From: Varroa destructor
Lineage: Eukaryota > Arthropoda > Arachnida > Mesostigmata > Varroidae
NCBI RefSeq assembly: GCF_002443255.2
Contig: NW_019211460.1
Span: 30,166,481 to 30,230,480 of the forward strand
DNA: 64,000 bases
Direction: 5' to 3'
The notes under the pieces are model-generated. The model was not told where the DNA came from. It was given only the letters and a program-made list of their open reading frames with translations, and searched no databases. Below, piece by piece: positions 1 to 14,500 of the stretch. How positions within the stretch are numbered: position 1 is the stretch's first letter; the number at the start of each line of letters is the position of its first letter. Made by a program: the position numbers and the translations under genes.

Positions 1-2284
1 TTTAACTGGTTCTTGCGCACAAATCTAACGTGGCAGAAACCTACCAGGTAATCGGTGTCGTTCGTCTGAGTCTACTATTTAGCTATGCGAACACCGTAGG
101 CCACTGTATGTAATACAGGAGCAAGTGTGCCATCCAGTACTTCGACATCCATACTTTCACCTGTTGCTGATAGCGGTCCGTAGCGAACAAGAAGGCAGTT
201 TGCCGCACGTATTATCCTCATAGGCCAAGAGCATTGCAGGCGCGAAACGTTGCGTTGAAAACGGCGTTTTCAAGCTTGACGAGGCCACGGCCAACCCTAC
301 GGCGGTTTAGATGGCTGCCCTCACGAGTACCGGGGTATTCACACAGAACATGTGCTAGTGATACCGAGAGTATAGTATGTCGTTGGCATTGCGGCCGTTT
401 TCAGAAGTCCTGAGCCGGAGCACGTCAGCTGGATTGGCTGACAGGTCGGCTATCAGTCAATGGCAATCTTGCTGAAAATTAGTTAGGATATATCCTGTCG
501 GCACTGATGCATTCGTAATGAGGCAGGCTAATTTGTTGTTGTTAAACAGCCCGACAGACACTATGCACCGTTGGAAACAGGGCCGTCATTAATATCCAGG
601 CCGCACCAAACTGCACCGCAGTCAAGCTATTAGGCGTCTTGGAAAGCGACTTCAGTTAACATCGTTCCGCAAAGCAGTGAAGGTATAAAGTTGGCCAATG
701 TTCGTAGTTGCGCCTGATTCCGCGAGTCGGATTGCATCCGCGCACGTTCGAGCCGAGATCCGAGTACCTCCGGCTGCATAATATCCCGACACTATAGCGT
801 ACATATGTACTTATATTAAACGGCTCTTCACCTCGGACCGTGTTCTTCAGGGACGATTCGGTTTATTTGCTGAGGGTTATGACATGTACAGAATAACTTC
901 GAGTGAATTTCTATGTTCACTCGTAAAGCAAATGTGGTTTTCCAAATCCTGTTCCTAAACTGAGACAACACGAATTTAACAGTAAAAAAATTGTAAGAGC
1001 ATTGCATATTGAGCTATTGTAGTTACGCATATCATTGTTTATATCGTAGTTAATAAAGCAATTCATAAACAATTACGCTTAAATCATCTTGGTATGATCA
1101 CGGTATATTTTTAGCAGCACTTTATGTCCATTATTGAAATGAACTAATTTTAAAAAATGTTAAGCTCAAAGACATCACGCTATAGCTAGAGGTAGTCTAG
1201 CGGTGGCATCTCTTCAAGGGGCATCCGACGGCAATCAAATGCAACGCGGCATAGAAATACGCTAATAAGCTTGGCGTAATAACAGGAGATAGACGTGTGT
1301 TTGACGTATTTTTCAGTTCCACCGATCTATGGAGAAGGCCGTTCCTGTAGTTTCCTCTGAATTATGCTGGCTTTAAACATCACAGCAGCGTCAACTTATC
1401 AACTACTTCAATTTCAGCGAAAGAAAAGTACATGTTCCTTTACAGTCCGATTTAAACCTTTGGGCTTTGATATTCTTGTTTTAACTGGTATGTAAAATTT
1501 GCACGAATGGATGAAACAACAGAGGCCGTCGTAGCAAAATATCTTGTCTTGGAAAGTTTCAAAAATTTACAGTGATTCTTTTGGAAGAATTATACCCGGG
1601 CATCTATCTCCTCAATGCCTGATCATCAGCATGACGTCTTTACACCACAGCAGAAATCGGAAAATTTTTTTCTATTGTCCTAAATTGCGTTTCTCTTGTC
1701 AGAGTGTTACCCGCCGCGAACGCTCAAACAGCCTATGTATACACAGACGTATCTGCATTCATTTCCTGAAAATTCAGATATATTTCTCGATGCGTCGCTT
1801 AATTCCACGGAGCGCACAATGGCTGACGCGGAGATACCAACTACCAGAGCTATCCATGCTCGTTGTACTGGTGATTGGTGATGTGAAACCAGTTCCATAT
1901 CAATAACACGGACAGTGAAACGATGTAATATGGGCCTCGTGTTCGAATGATGATGACGACGCTTCAAAAACGAGTGACGGTTTTGTTATTAAGTACAGCT
2001 GTAAAAGCATCTGTATTCAGACTCGCTCCCACTGTACTCCCGCTGTACCCACACCGATTTTATTTTTTCTGCCTCAAGCATATGACATCCTTCGATATTT
2101 TACGGTACCTTTCCTGAATGGTAAGATCGAAGAACTTCTTTTTCGAAGACAACCTTTGTTACTACAACCTACTTTGCCTGTTTAACATGTTGAATAAGCA
2201 CGGATGCACACGCGACTTCGAATGACAACTAGTCAAACTCGCCTTCATTCGTAGAAATTGTGGAACGCGGTTAAGCATTCTTAC
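1..2284. other. No gene recognised
   Basis: Bases 1-900 are clearly richer in GC than what follows, but no conserved reading frame, C1 zinc-finger pattern or splice-bounded exon could be seen on either strand. From 950 to 2284 the DNA is AT-rich with only short random frames. The next unc-13 exons would be expected to the left of base 1. Confidence 0.6.
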
Positions 2285-2336
2285 GTCACCAAAATAGTTA
2301 AAATCTTCGAGATCCATTACGCCATACTTCAAGTTG
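2285..2336 (-). CDS. Possible exon, unassigned
   Basis: A long pyrimidine tract ending CTTTACTCTAG is followed by 52 nt and donor GTAAGA. The single open frame (one-base start) gives NLKYGVMDLEDFNYFGD. The start phase does not follow directly from the 3404 exon, so it would need another exon between, or belongs to no gene. Confidence 0.25.
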
Positions 2337-3403
2337 CTAGAGTAAAGCAAAAAAAAAAGTTTACGCACTCCGTAATCCTTGGAATACGTAATATAAGTGC
2401 GGACTCCATCGAGGTATCCTTCAAAATCGACGTCTGTTAAGAAAACGTTATAGCTCATTGTAACTTGTATGAACAATTGATATTTAATGGGCACACACAA
2501 AGTGTTAACACGCACCAAGTCCACCATAAGTTCACCACCTATCACCCACCAGATTTCGTAAGCACATAGAGCAGAGATGAGGCATAGTGAATATACGAAA
2601 ACATGAAGACTTCGATACGTATTGCAACAAAAAGATTACGCCCGGATCACTTATCATGCCATCGTACCACAAAGCAGTCCTTCTATATACAATCATATAT
2701 GCCCGCCCAATGGACACTGTAATGTTGTTTCCCCAAGTGCTATTTCTCGTCTCGACTGGCCATATTCTCGTCCCATATTGGCCAGCCTAGACGAGAAGTA
2801 GCCTCTAGGCCTCAGCTGGATCCTAATGTGTAAATCATGTAGTCGTGATCATTGACCTCGAATATTAAGATTGCTACAGAGATGAAGTGACTCGCAATCG
2901 AACTAAAGCTCCGGGATATGAACGGGTAGAGGCCTATTGTGCAAACATGATGTGATTATTTTCTTTATTACTATTAGTTGTCGCACGCTGTTGATAAGAG
3001 CCATTTGGCCATAAGTCCTTAGCGGCCTTATGTGTATTGTCACATATACGTATCTAAAAATCTCTATAGTATACAAATCTAATCACTTGAACTTTTAGCT
3101 AACAAAAAAAATGTCATCAAATGCCTGAAACGAAGAAAATGTTCCATGCGAAAAACATGCCCTGCAAAAGCATGCAAAAACCTATATATAGGTCCGTGGG
3201 GGAAGGTACTGAAATGCAGCAGAGAATGAATGCCGCAACGTAGTATAATGCCAACGAGGTGAGCTTGGCGACGAAAGTGTCGTATACATCGACGAGCAGT
3301 AAATATCGGAAACTTCAATATCCATTATTAATATTCCTAATTCTATGCCCAGAAACCTTCCCCCGCGGTTCTTGACGCAAGGTGTCCATAGAGCTGTACT
3401 CAC

Positions 3404-3501
3404 GTCGGCCGATATCTGAGAGACGATCTTGTTGAAGGCGCCTAGCCATCTGAGTTTTGCCCTCGACATTGTTGCAGGGTCGGGCTCCACGACCTGGAGC
3501 C
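3404..3501 (-). CDS. unc-13: unc-13 exon: calmodulin-binding helix
   Basis: This 98-nt exon ends at donor GAC/GTGAGT. It reads GLQVVEPDPATMSRAKLRWL then GAFNKIVSQISAD. The core RAKLRWLGAFNKI matches the Ca2+/calmodulin-binding amphipathic helix of Munc13-1 (RAK-W-L-AFNKV), with the hydrophobic anchors in the 1-5-8 pattern (W, F, I). In mammals, calmodulin binding here links residual Ca2+ to vesicle priming and short-term plasticity. The acceptor GAGTAG has a weak pyrimidine tract but gives exactly the two-base start needed after the 7759 exon. The next family element (a short conserved stretch and the C1 zinc finger) was not found before base 1. Confidence 0.87.
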
Positions 3502-5506
3502 CTACTCGTATAATAGTCCATTGTTGGGTTTGTCGAATCGGCACGTGACACATTGAACAAATTAATATACGCATACGATGACGATTGCACAAGAATAGTC
3601 ATATGGGTTTGGCCACACAATCCCATATGGGTTTCAAGATGAAGTGTAGAGTAAATTTGTCCACCGTAATTTTTCACAAATCATTTTGAGTTTGTTGTCA
3701 ATACGTTTAATCACCGACACACAGAATGTTATCAAGATATGACACAATCAACAGTGTTGGAAATTTCCGTCCAGGCGAGTGCACGGAAGAGACCATAGTG
3801 TTGTAACATGTTCACGTTTCGAAGCGGCGACAGTATATCGTATAATGATGTGATTGACATCATTGAATTTGTAAAAAAAATAAAACACAAGTATGTTAGC
3901 CCGTCCATAGAAGTGGCCTATTTCTTTGTGAATAAAGAGTCCAAGAGCGATACTTTTCCATCTATGAGATGCTGTCGATGTAGGTCTAGATGGTCCTTAA
4001 TATTTAGAAAGCTACTCTCGGTGTCTCTCCAGTGCGCAGTGACATCAAATTTCTATGAAATTAGCTGTCCTAGCACAACCATCTTATTCACTAATTTGTT
4101 AAAGGTTTAGGAATTATGCATAGGGTACAGTCAAGCCGGTGCCTATATATTTTTACAGACTCCACCCACCCTGTGTTCCAGGACACCGCTACAAGGAATA
4201 AAGATAAAATTTATGTACATAAAAACGCAGTACCGAATATGAAAGGATAATTCCAGGACCAACTAGAAAATATAGCTTTCCGCTAGTTTACAGACAGTAT
4301 CTCTTAGATATTTTGTCACTCGCACCTTCTAGCGTCACCTGAAGTGATCGGATCACAACATAGAAAACATTGCAAAAAGCCTTCATTGTTTCATGGTAAT
4401 CTCTTGAGTATTTAGAAATTCCCATTTCAAACTGAGACTTCTTCCAGTGACGCCAGGAGGGTTTGCGGTAACATTATCTTTATTCAAACCATGTACCGTC
4501 ACCAGGTGATTCACCGGATGTATCGTAAATATATCGCAAATGAGGTTTCCAAGGGAAAATGACGCACAAGCAAGACGCACATAAGAAGAGAAACCGACAG
4601 AGGGATTAAGATGCACTGAATGAGGCGTCAAATAATAATACGAATAACCACCGATGGCGATTGAAGGGGTCGCAACGTGCCACGTACATCGGGTTGGTTT
4701 ATTTCAAGGCATCGAGGACTTCGGTCGACGGTAACACATTGCGAGTAAAGGGCTGCTCCATTGAAAACCAAAGATTTGTTAATGAGGACTTCGAACTGTC
4801 CAATAAATTGAAAGAGAAGCGCTGTTTGATAGCTGGCTCAGATCTACTTTATCTCCATAATGTAGAACGTATGCCTGTTTCGAATATACCTAAAGTTATT
4901 AGTAAATTGAGCTAAATTAATTCAATTCAGACACGAATCTATACGAACCCAAATTAAAGCGGTTATTTTTATAAGAACAGTTTACACCGACCGCAAAAAA
5001 CTTCCCAGTTCAATATACTTATACATGGAACGTGTGTGTTGTATAATAAGTTTACTTGCCAATTTTTTAGACAATGTTCGAGAACCATTATTACTAGGAT
5101 CATTAATAGCCAAATTCAGAGTTCCTAACAAATAGCCATTCGTCAAAGCAATAATTCTATTTGTTTGCCATTAACCCTTATAAGTCCGTCGCTCCTGTTC
5201 TTCCTGTTACATGACTCGAGGTACATACGATATTTCCGGCGCCCAAACAGCACAGATTCGATTTGTCGGTCGTTAATAGTATATACGAACTATAATAAGA
5301 ACGTATTTCAACAACGATAGGCCAAATTTGGCCGATAATCTGGTGACAGGTAGTATAGTATTATGGCGTTGCGGACAGCGGACAAAAGCTTAATGGCATA
5401 CTAATAAATTTTTCGTATCAGCAGTAGGAAAAAGAGAAGCATACATTAACAGAAAGCGTACGTACACCAACGGATACATCATATTATGTCTCACGAAAAA
5501 GAAAGC

Positions 5507-5540
<34 letters not shown>

Positions 5541-8500
5541 GTATATATATGTATAGATGAGGTACGTCATATAATCAAAGTAATGGGACATGTTAACAAG
5601 GGACGAAATACGGAAGGACAGTGTCAAGAGGCCGGAGAAAATGCACTGGGAATGTATAGGAAAGCCTAAAGGTTATAGGACAAAAACTTCCAATAGAGCT
5701 AATAAGAAAGGTTACACGGGTTCATACAAATGGTGTGGTCCTATGCTGGTTGGCTGACTGGGTTAGATTAGGCCCTTAACAATAGTTAATATAGACGAAC
5801 GCCTGATGATGAGTAAATAGAATGCGCAGGTAAGGTTAGCGACACATAGTAGTTGGCTTAAGAGAAAAAAATTAGATTGTTTAAGGGTTGATGGGATATG
5901 TTAGGTGTGACAGAGTGTTGGGCAATAAGGCAGGTTGAAAGCGGAATAGGCCGTACCGCGGAGCACCGACCAGAGCAGACAACAAAATCAACGTGGGAAC
6001 CAAATCCGCATTGTTACTACTAGTAATAATAATGAATAACAGGTGTTTTAGTTGTCGTTGTTACGTTCCGTATCGTATGCACATCTTCGTATACTGACTG
6101 ACCTTTGTAGACGCTTTCATCATTTCAGTCGTCTATGGATCGAACCGGATTATGGTGCATTGTTATAATAAACGCAAGCTAGTAGCTGATGCCTTTCACC
6201 AACAAGGACCTGTTGACAATAGCTCGCCGTTTCGGCTGCAAACCCCTGTTCCAGTGGGATTTTGCCTACAAATTCTGCCACCTATTGACATATTGTCATT
6301 ATGATTATATAATTGATAGCTGCCTCTTCTCAGCTGCACGTAGGCATGGTGCACGTATTTTTTTTACGAAAATAGAAAAAAACAACCTGGATTGGTACGT
6401 ATAGTCGAACTCAAGATAAAAATCACGCTACGAGCTTGTTTAAAAACTTTAGTTCTGCCGACCTTATCATTCACTTCATGTAGATTTCTACGCGAATCCT
6501 GTAGCAGATGACTGACGACCAACAAAAACACCTCATCAAATTTCTAGCTTTAATCCACTAGCACTGCTTATCGTGGCAACCGTCTGTCTAGGGGGTCGTT
6601 TTTTAGCAACGCAGATCCACACAGGCCTATCCAGATGTTTATAATAATACACTCACTGAGTATTTTATTGTGCCACAATGGACATAGATGCTAGAAAAAG
6701 GATAATAATGCAAACCATCTTCGCGAGAAGAGAAAGTTGAAACAGAAACCGCAGATTTAGTTGCGCATATTAATTGGTAGAGTACATTGTTTTGGGAATA
6801 TTCTAGACCTCAAGATCCACAGCTTAGCCTCTTTTCGTGGTCCACCTTCTTACTCTAAATAACAGAACACAAAAGATCATGACTTGTTAGCTGCCTTCAG
6901 AGTCAACAGGCATTTGTCCTATTAACAACATAATGTATAAAAGCTCTAGGCGTAGAACAAAATGATGGTCATCTTTGTGCAGAAGGAAGCCATGACACTT
7001 AAAAGGCAGGAGTTTGATTTAGCAGGAGAAAAGTCGACCTGTTTTACATAGTCAGAATAACAAAAAAGCTACTTTTCGGAATGCCTCATCTATCGTAAAT
7101 CTGTCTGAATCGCCTTATCTACAGAAAGCTAGATATCTATTAAAAACATGACCGATACTGCGACAAACACTGGATTACCAAAAGTGCTCAATTTCTCGTC
7201 ACTCACCAGTGGACAAACTCGGACACGGATTTTCAACAACCATTATTTGTCGGCGCACCATATTAAACATAAAACGATATAGTCCTGCCGTTTGCACTAT
7301 GCTCCTGGCCTCCTCATTATTGCATGATTTCAGAGCTAATAAACAAATGTATGACTTGTATCATCTAATTGTACATGGATCTACTTCTAGACGCAAAGCA
7401 GTGAAGTAAGTGTGCCAATGAGCGCGCCAATTTCCACTACGCTTCCACTACTAACCACTAGCTAGCAAGGTACACTGTCGCTGTTGCGTTAACCTCGAAG
7501 CTCCGTTAGTCTTATTGCTATTGGCGTCCGCAGATGAATGATGCTTATTAACTGCGTTTAGTAAAAGCGGGAAATCGCTACGTGCTTACTACACTCTACA
7601 TTACCCCACCTTCCAATCCGTACCAGCCTCTCCTTTGAACATCTAAGATCTTTACTCCAGACTTTCACAGGTCCTTACTCTAACTTTCTTGCTCCCCCTT
7701 TTTCTGTCTCAATCGAGATCTGTCTGCTCCTGAACGGGTCTCCACATGCGGTACGTACCTTCATCCATGCCAAAGAGGGAGCAGCCGCCAGATTTGGGTC
7801 TGGCGGACTGCGCAGGCGCCGGGGTAGTCACAGAGCTGGCATTTGGGGGCGCAGCATCGTCGGCCAGTGTTACGGCCGACGCTGCCGACGCCTGGGGCGG
7901 AGACGGCGACTGGCGCGTGGGATGCTCCGGCGCGCCGCCGGTCACAGCGGTGCCAGGGCTTGGGCCGTGTCCATCGCCCATAAGATCATCACCACCTGTC
8001 GCTACTCCTGTGATTGAGGAAGTAATAGCCGCAGAGTTTTTTCGTACGGTGGGGAACGGTGACTCGTCATCGAGCATCGTCGCAGCCACGTCCCCTCCTA
8101 GATCCCTGGTGATGTCCCTGTTCGGAATCCCACCGGGCCGCCTCGATGCCGTACCTTGATCCGTCATGCCGGCATGTTCTGTTTGCTCGTAGGCCAGCTT
8201 CGCTAGCTCAAAGCTGTCCTGCGCGGTGTTATGTCCTCCGGGGCTCAGCGATCCGCTGAGCTGTGAGGATCGCCGTCGCTCGTTCCGGTGTCCTGTCACC
8301 ATACGAACCGAGTATTCGGCGTCCTCCGGGATCTCGCTGAGGAAGAGACATTTTAGGGTAAAGATGATATCCGTTCAGGCAGGTATTATGTGCTTGACAG
8401 CTCATCAAGCATAAGCTCAGTGCACTTTGTTAAGGGCTTCATTAAAGTAATATACCTATTTAAGAGGATATCAAACCTGTTGAAAACAAACCTATCGTTA

Positions 8501-11500
8501 TGGCTCATTTATTGTGATTCTTCCAAAGCTATTACGAAACGATACCTATGACGATAGCATTAGTATTTGCATTTTTATATCCGGTTCATTATTCCTTATT
8601 TTGACCATATGTTTTTACAGGAAATGGCTCGAGTACGTTCTTGCTCTTTGAGACAAGACCTAATTTCTTTTATGCAGATTGCTATCGATCAGTAAAACTG
8701 TAGTCCATTTTGCTATCGTTCAAATTTCCAAGTTCATACCAAGTTAATAATGCATTTTTCATAATGGTATTTTAAGGCTAATGGAAGTTTTACAGGTTCT
8801 CATTACTTCTAGGATGATGTGGTATATAGCAATCAATTCTCACCCCAATGGGACCCGATCGTGAACATATCCTTTTTGCCTACATTAGTTGACCGTCAGC
8901 AAAACTGAACAAACTTAAATACTGGACTATTGGCTATACTCAATTGGTCGATACCTTCGGAAGTGCGCTAAATTTGCCCTTAAAATATGTTTTTTCGTGT
9001 CCTACGACCGGTAGTTAAATACTTACATTGTTTCAGACTGCTACAGTAAGCATAAAGCGAAGTACTGCCAATTACTGTTAGAGATTCTCGATCTCCGAAT
9101 CAAATGCGCGAAATCTATTGATATATACCGGATTTTGCCGGAAGGATGCAAGACTAACCCTAGTTTCCAAATCCACCATAGGAATTACGTTATTAATTCG
9201 CCATTTAGGCTTGACTTCAGATTTTTAAGATATTGATATTAGTATATCTGATAGGATAGACATCATCCCTTACGGCTAAAGTCAAGTTCCATAGTTACTA
9301 AGATAATAGCACTGCTACTCAATATCTTTGATAAAAGGGAATATAATTTTAGTCGAATTTTTCAGGTTTCTATATATATATTTACAGTACTGGATGTCCT
9401 AGCGCCCATTAATATATAGTACAGTCTATAAAGATACCCTTCTTGTTATCATTTGTGAGACAATTATAAAACAAAAATGAATTGTGAGTCTTCGACGCAA
9501 TACAAAATATATAACAGCAGTTCTCGCTGTCGTTATCGAAAGGCCGAAACGAGCAAATTTATGCTGGCAAATGATTTAGAAAAAACACTGTTTCAAGGTA
9601 AGCGACCAGCCTGTCGCTTGCCTCCGACAGCACATGAGCAACATTTTGCGAGAGCCCCCATATCCTAAATGCATGGAACATAACAACTTGTAAAAGCTAT
9701 GGGACTAAAATAAATGCTTTCTTTTTAACCCAGCAGCAGCCCAGCAAGTCAAATGGGAACAATTTTGGTCAACTCCATCTTGACAAAGAAGCATGCTAAA
9801 GTCAACATCTAAACAATGAACGGAAGATTTTTCCTTAATAGTCTTACAGGGGCTTTCGAAACAAAAAAGAAATGTTTAATGCGATTTTCTAGCGAAAACT
9901 GCCTTATCAGCATTGTATCACTCTTAACGTACATTATATCAACCCACAGTAAAAGTAAACTAATAGGTAGTAAACAGTTGTAGCATGAAGTACTAAGATT
10001 GGTTAGAGTAAAATGGCCAATGCTACTACGGTTTTATCGATACGCTTACGCACAGATCCCTGTATAGGTTGTAATAGCGCTATCGCTAGAGGCCTACTGC
10101 TACGCCAAATATCCAAGCCGACATGGTCACAAGTGTTAATTTCGGTTTCAGATAAAAGGCTATATTTAGACACATGACAAACGGCGTAAGATACTGGGTC
10201 TGGCTGAAGAGATACCCTTGTATCTTGTCTGTGACGTAAGTATAACAGGCATACGCGAACATCCATCTTATAGGATGCTCTCCGTTATTTCTACTTGAGG
10301 AGGCCTGTTAGCAGCGCATTACCAGCTTGTAAATCGTTATTTCTATAATCCAAAAGTTCAGTTTCTGTTAATTGATGATCAGACTTACAGAATGCACATT
10401 ATATCACAGTATAGAAAAATGAGAAAAAAACAATTCATTGAAATTTAATTGCGGAGATATTTTACAAAATCATGATCGGTCTGTCCTTGCTGCAGCAGTT
10501 TCGCGGTCCGATCAGTAGCGCCAACATGTGAGGCAGGTCTTTATTGTGCATCCTATGGTGCCCGTTGTTTAAATGTTAGGTCCCCGACTCAAACCAAAAG
10601 AAAGGCCAGTGTTAATTGCTAATTAATAAAATGCGACTTTCTCACCAGGTAAATCGTGAGTGAGTGATTCACTCAGCGCAAAGTCCGAAGTAGAGACTGA
10701 TAAGCTCGCCTATGCAGCGACAGAGCGCAAGAGTGATTGGTCGGCTAAGGCTATCTCAGTGAAAATAGATGCTTCTCCTTACAGTGGTGTCAGCCTACGG
10801 ACGATCGTTGCAAAGAAAATGTCTTCACCCAGGACTCAAGTAATAGGATAATAATTAGCTAAACCAACAGGGCCCATACTCAGTCCTTGATACTTACAAC
10901 TTTCCTTCACACCCCTGCACCTGCGGGTATCATGGCCCAGTCTTCAATTCTGTTTTAAGAGGATTTGCATCTTTTAATCTTATTTCAAAAATGAGTGACC
11001 TTTTGTGGTAGCCTTTGTACAGACGCTTTTAGCGCTTGTGTAACGGTTCATTCCTAATGCATACATAATGTCTAAATACATTTTTAAGGGTTACGAAGGT
11101 CGTAGAGACTAAATATGCCGTTACACCCAATGACCACCTAACGCCTTCTTCGTTATCTATTGTTCTTCAGCTGTTAGTTAGGCCTAGTGCTAATATTATA
11201 ATGGTTGCCAGGTCTCTTCCGATCCGCCTCTCAACAGGGTGTTTGTATTTTATGCACATCAAGGACTTGTTGGCGCTTTCTTCGAAGTCGGTACTGTCTT
11301 CTAGAAACGTGTAGTAGCACCATCAACGTTATTCAATGCGAATAGGTATTGTAGGCGATTTGGCTCGTCCTATTTATCGGCCACTTATTTCTACTCAAGA
11401 AGACGAATTGTTTTCACAAACCAAATATTTTTTGAGGTTACGGAGAATAACTTCGTATGCAACATGCGGAAATACTTGGGAGAAACTTACTGATGTCTTA

Positions 11501-14500
11501 GATTCTTGTCAGCTTAGGTACGGACGACGAAATGGTACAAGGCCTTCTTATGCGTCAAGTTTAAACCCACTCCGCTTATCAAATTGGGCTCCAAGGACAC
11601 AACAGTACGCTCAGGGCAGACCGCATACCTCGCCCCATCGGACCTGGCGTCCCCGTACGATACGGGAACAAGAAGCAAGCCTATGAACAGCCGCCGCCTC
11701 TACTTGTAAAAAGGCATATCATTGTTTCTCCAACTGAGGCTGAGCTATAAGATACTCTTGGAATGGCTTGGTTTTGTCTTGCTATTTAAGACCTGATGCA
11801 GTCCCTAACGTCACCCCTCGATCTATAACGCATCGATGATAGTACACTAAGTGGCGACCTTCGCACAGTGTTAAGAGACATCCTCGTTTTCTTAACTTCA
11901 ACTAGCGAGATAGGACTCGAGCTGAATCACCCAAAATGCAAAGCTTTTTTTCGCTAGTTTTCACCCCTCAAAAACCCGACTAGACTACGATTAAACGCGC
12001 TATATAATCGTAAGCAAAGTTTTCTTTCTCGTTGGCTTTCGTGCTTGGGAAGGGCCAAAGTTGTGCCACAGTGTCTACACCCGCTGAAACTGCATAAGAG
12101 GCCTCTTTCTTCTTTCAACCATATGTCAGTTACAGAGGTGCAACACGTACTTAGAGGAGGTTTCACGAGGTGTTTCTCCTGATCCAGAGATTTCAATACG
12201 TCCTTCCCTGCAGGCGCATGTGGACAGACGTCATCGCCCGTAGATTTTCGTGGTTTAGGCCTGTTCGGCTCTGCAGCTCGACCCTACTCCACTTTTGTCT
12301 AAGTCAAACTGGATGCAACTTAACAATAGATTCTGCTAGGTCAGAGGTGTGTTTAGATGTGCGCCTGTGTTAATCCCGATGGGGTCGCACGTTTGGGAAT
12401 TCACGACGCCTGTCACTACAAATCGAATTTTATGGCTTCTTCTAGACACTTCTAGGAAAGCGACAACTTACGGAAAGCTTTTGGAACCACTCGGTTTGTA
12501 TGAAGATGATAAATATAGAATAGACTGCCTCAGCCTCATCTCTTGCAGAAGAGGAAACGCACTGGCTTGGGAAGCTATGGAGCTATGCTTGATTTTAGTG
12601 AGCTCCAGAAATACGCTGCTTTTTATGATGATCACGTTTTGCAAACAGATCCACTGGGACATAGACCACTGCGCCTTTCATGCAGTAATTGTTGTACAGT
12701 CAGGCAGCGCATGTTTGCATAGTGTAAAGCATATAACACTTTGGCAAATGATTGACAAAAGGGTATTATGTCGTTGATTTTACAGGGAAATTCCACCTGG
12801 GTAAGGTAATATGTCATGGCCTTAAGTTTGATTTAGCAGAGTTTGTGTGACTAATGAAAATTATAATTACGCAGGAATCTGTCCTTCTTTCACTGTTATC
12901 TGTGTGCTGTTGTTGACGTCGTACGTAAAGTTGCAGGTATTATTAAGCACTACAGCATCAATATTTAGCTCATACAAGCTAGATAAGTCATCATCACTTC
13001 ATCATAGTATATATGTGAATATCTTGAGCTTCAGCTGTACTGCGATTTGTAGCAAGGGTTATGTTGATCTCTGAGCACCAATATTCGGCTATAGAATAAT
13101 TGTTCGAACGTATAATGAATAGGAAATGCAATGGTACTTGCGGTGGGTTTCTAGTACTTGTATTATTTGTTGTACATTTCATTGTTGTTTGTCGTCATTA
13201 TAAAGTTCTGGACGGGACATAATCACGGAACAGACTAGCGTCAAATCCTTCTTTTCGAAAAATCTAGCAAGAAATATCCGCAGGAAGCTGAAAATTCATT
13301 TACGGTCCTAATCAAAAGGTCGAACAGCTTAAGTCGCTCACTCATAAACAGAATGTATCCATTTCCTATGGGCTGTGTAACCCTAAGATACGATATTTGA
13401 TTGAACGAATGGCAGTTATAAGTTAAGAAATCGTTGGTTGCTTAGCATAGAAGTTAGACGGTCTTCGCTAAAGAAACACGGCGAGCAGACGTCATAAATC
13501 CTATTGCTTATGCAACATGTACTCAGCTGCTATTTAATACAATTATATACGCTAGTCCGCCACGCGCATTGCTTACCTACTCCTTTCAACGTTACATATT
13601 TTTAATGTAGTTTAATGTACATACATACACACAAGATAGGGAATATTATGAATATATCCATCACATGGCTGTAGTTTTGATCGGCCCGGAAACACTTCAG
13701 TCTATGTCCACCGCCAAATAAAGATAACTAACAAATGCAGACGGCGGCTTGGGCCTGTCCCGTGTGCCCAGCAGTTTGTCAATGCGTATCCTAAATTGAA
13801 AAAGCAGCGAGTATCAGTCGGATGAAAATGGGATCTATGACCGATACAATCCCAAGAAACAGAATGCCTGAAGGAAGCTTGCGCCCAGCGCCTCTACTTA
13901 TACCATTATTTCTGTCGACGGTACGTGGTGAGTTCACCGCCGGGGTCATGGGTGAGGCAAGCAAAGATGCAGGAGGGGTGCGGCCCAATTCGACAGAGTT
14001 GTTCCATTCGTCCTGTGACAGCAGTCCTACCATCGATACACTCGAACAGTTGTACCTCAACTCCGCCAATATGGCAAGGATTTTTAGCTGTCCTTGCGAA
14101 AGATAATCGGCTTATGCTAAAATATAACTCTGTACTTTGGCGGCAAAAAAGCCATTGGTTGAGTCGTGGGACGAACTAAGAAAAAAACAGTTGTACATGT
14201 TGCTAAAAAACGAAGGTAGTCGAAGAGACATGTATGGATTCAACAAACTGGGCTGGTGGCTGGTATAACGGCTTTAGTTCCTCGGATGAGGCTCGAATAG
14301 TAAGAGGGCTAATTGGGCGACTAGCTGGCTGGTCGGAGGCCGATGCCGTGCAGAACGGCAGATGTCAAAACAGAATCATGAGAACAGCACGGACGAAGCG
14401 AACCGAACATTTTCAATGGTCGATAAGGTGCTGTCGTCACATAAAAGTAAATATGTATGGTTTTCTTTATGTACTCCATGCGCGTCTTGTTTCAACGAGA

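Noticed and set aside
2162..2545. Minus-strand 127-codon frame
   Set aside because: It crosses a strong pyrimidine tract and splice sites; only the 2336-2285 piece is worth noting, at low confidence.
3182..3592. Minus-strand 136-codon continuous frame
   Set aside because: Only 3501-3404 shows family similarity; the rest reads through clear splice signals and is intron.
7746..8159. Plus-strand 137-codon frame
   Set aside because: It is antisense to the GC-rich unc-13 exon 8336-7759, whose splice signals and phase support the minus strand.
12349..12777. Plus-strand 142-codon frame
   Set aside because: The length is compatible with chance in 64 kb; no motif, splice context or paired exon was found.
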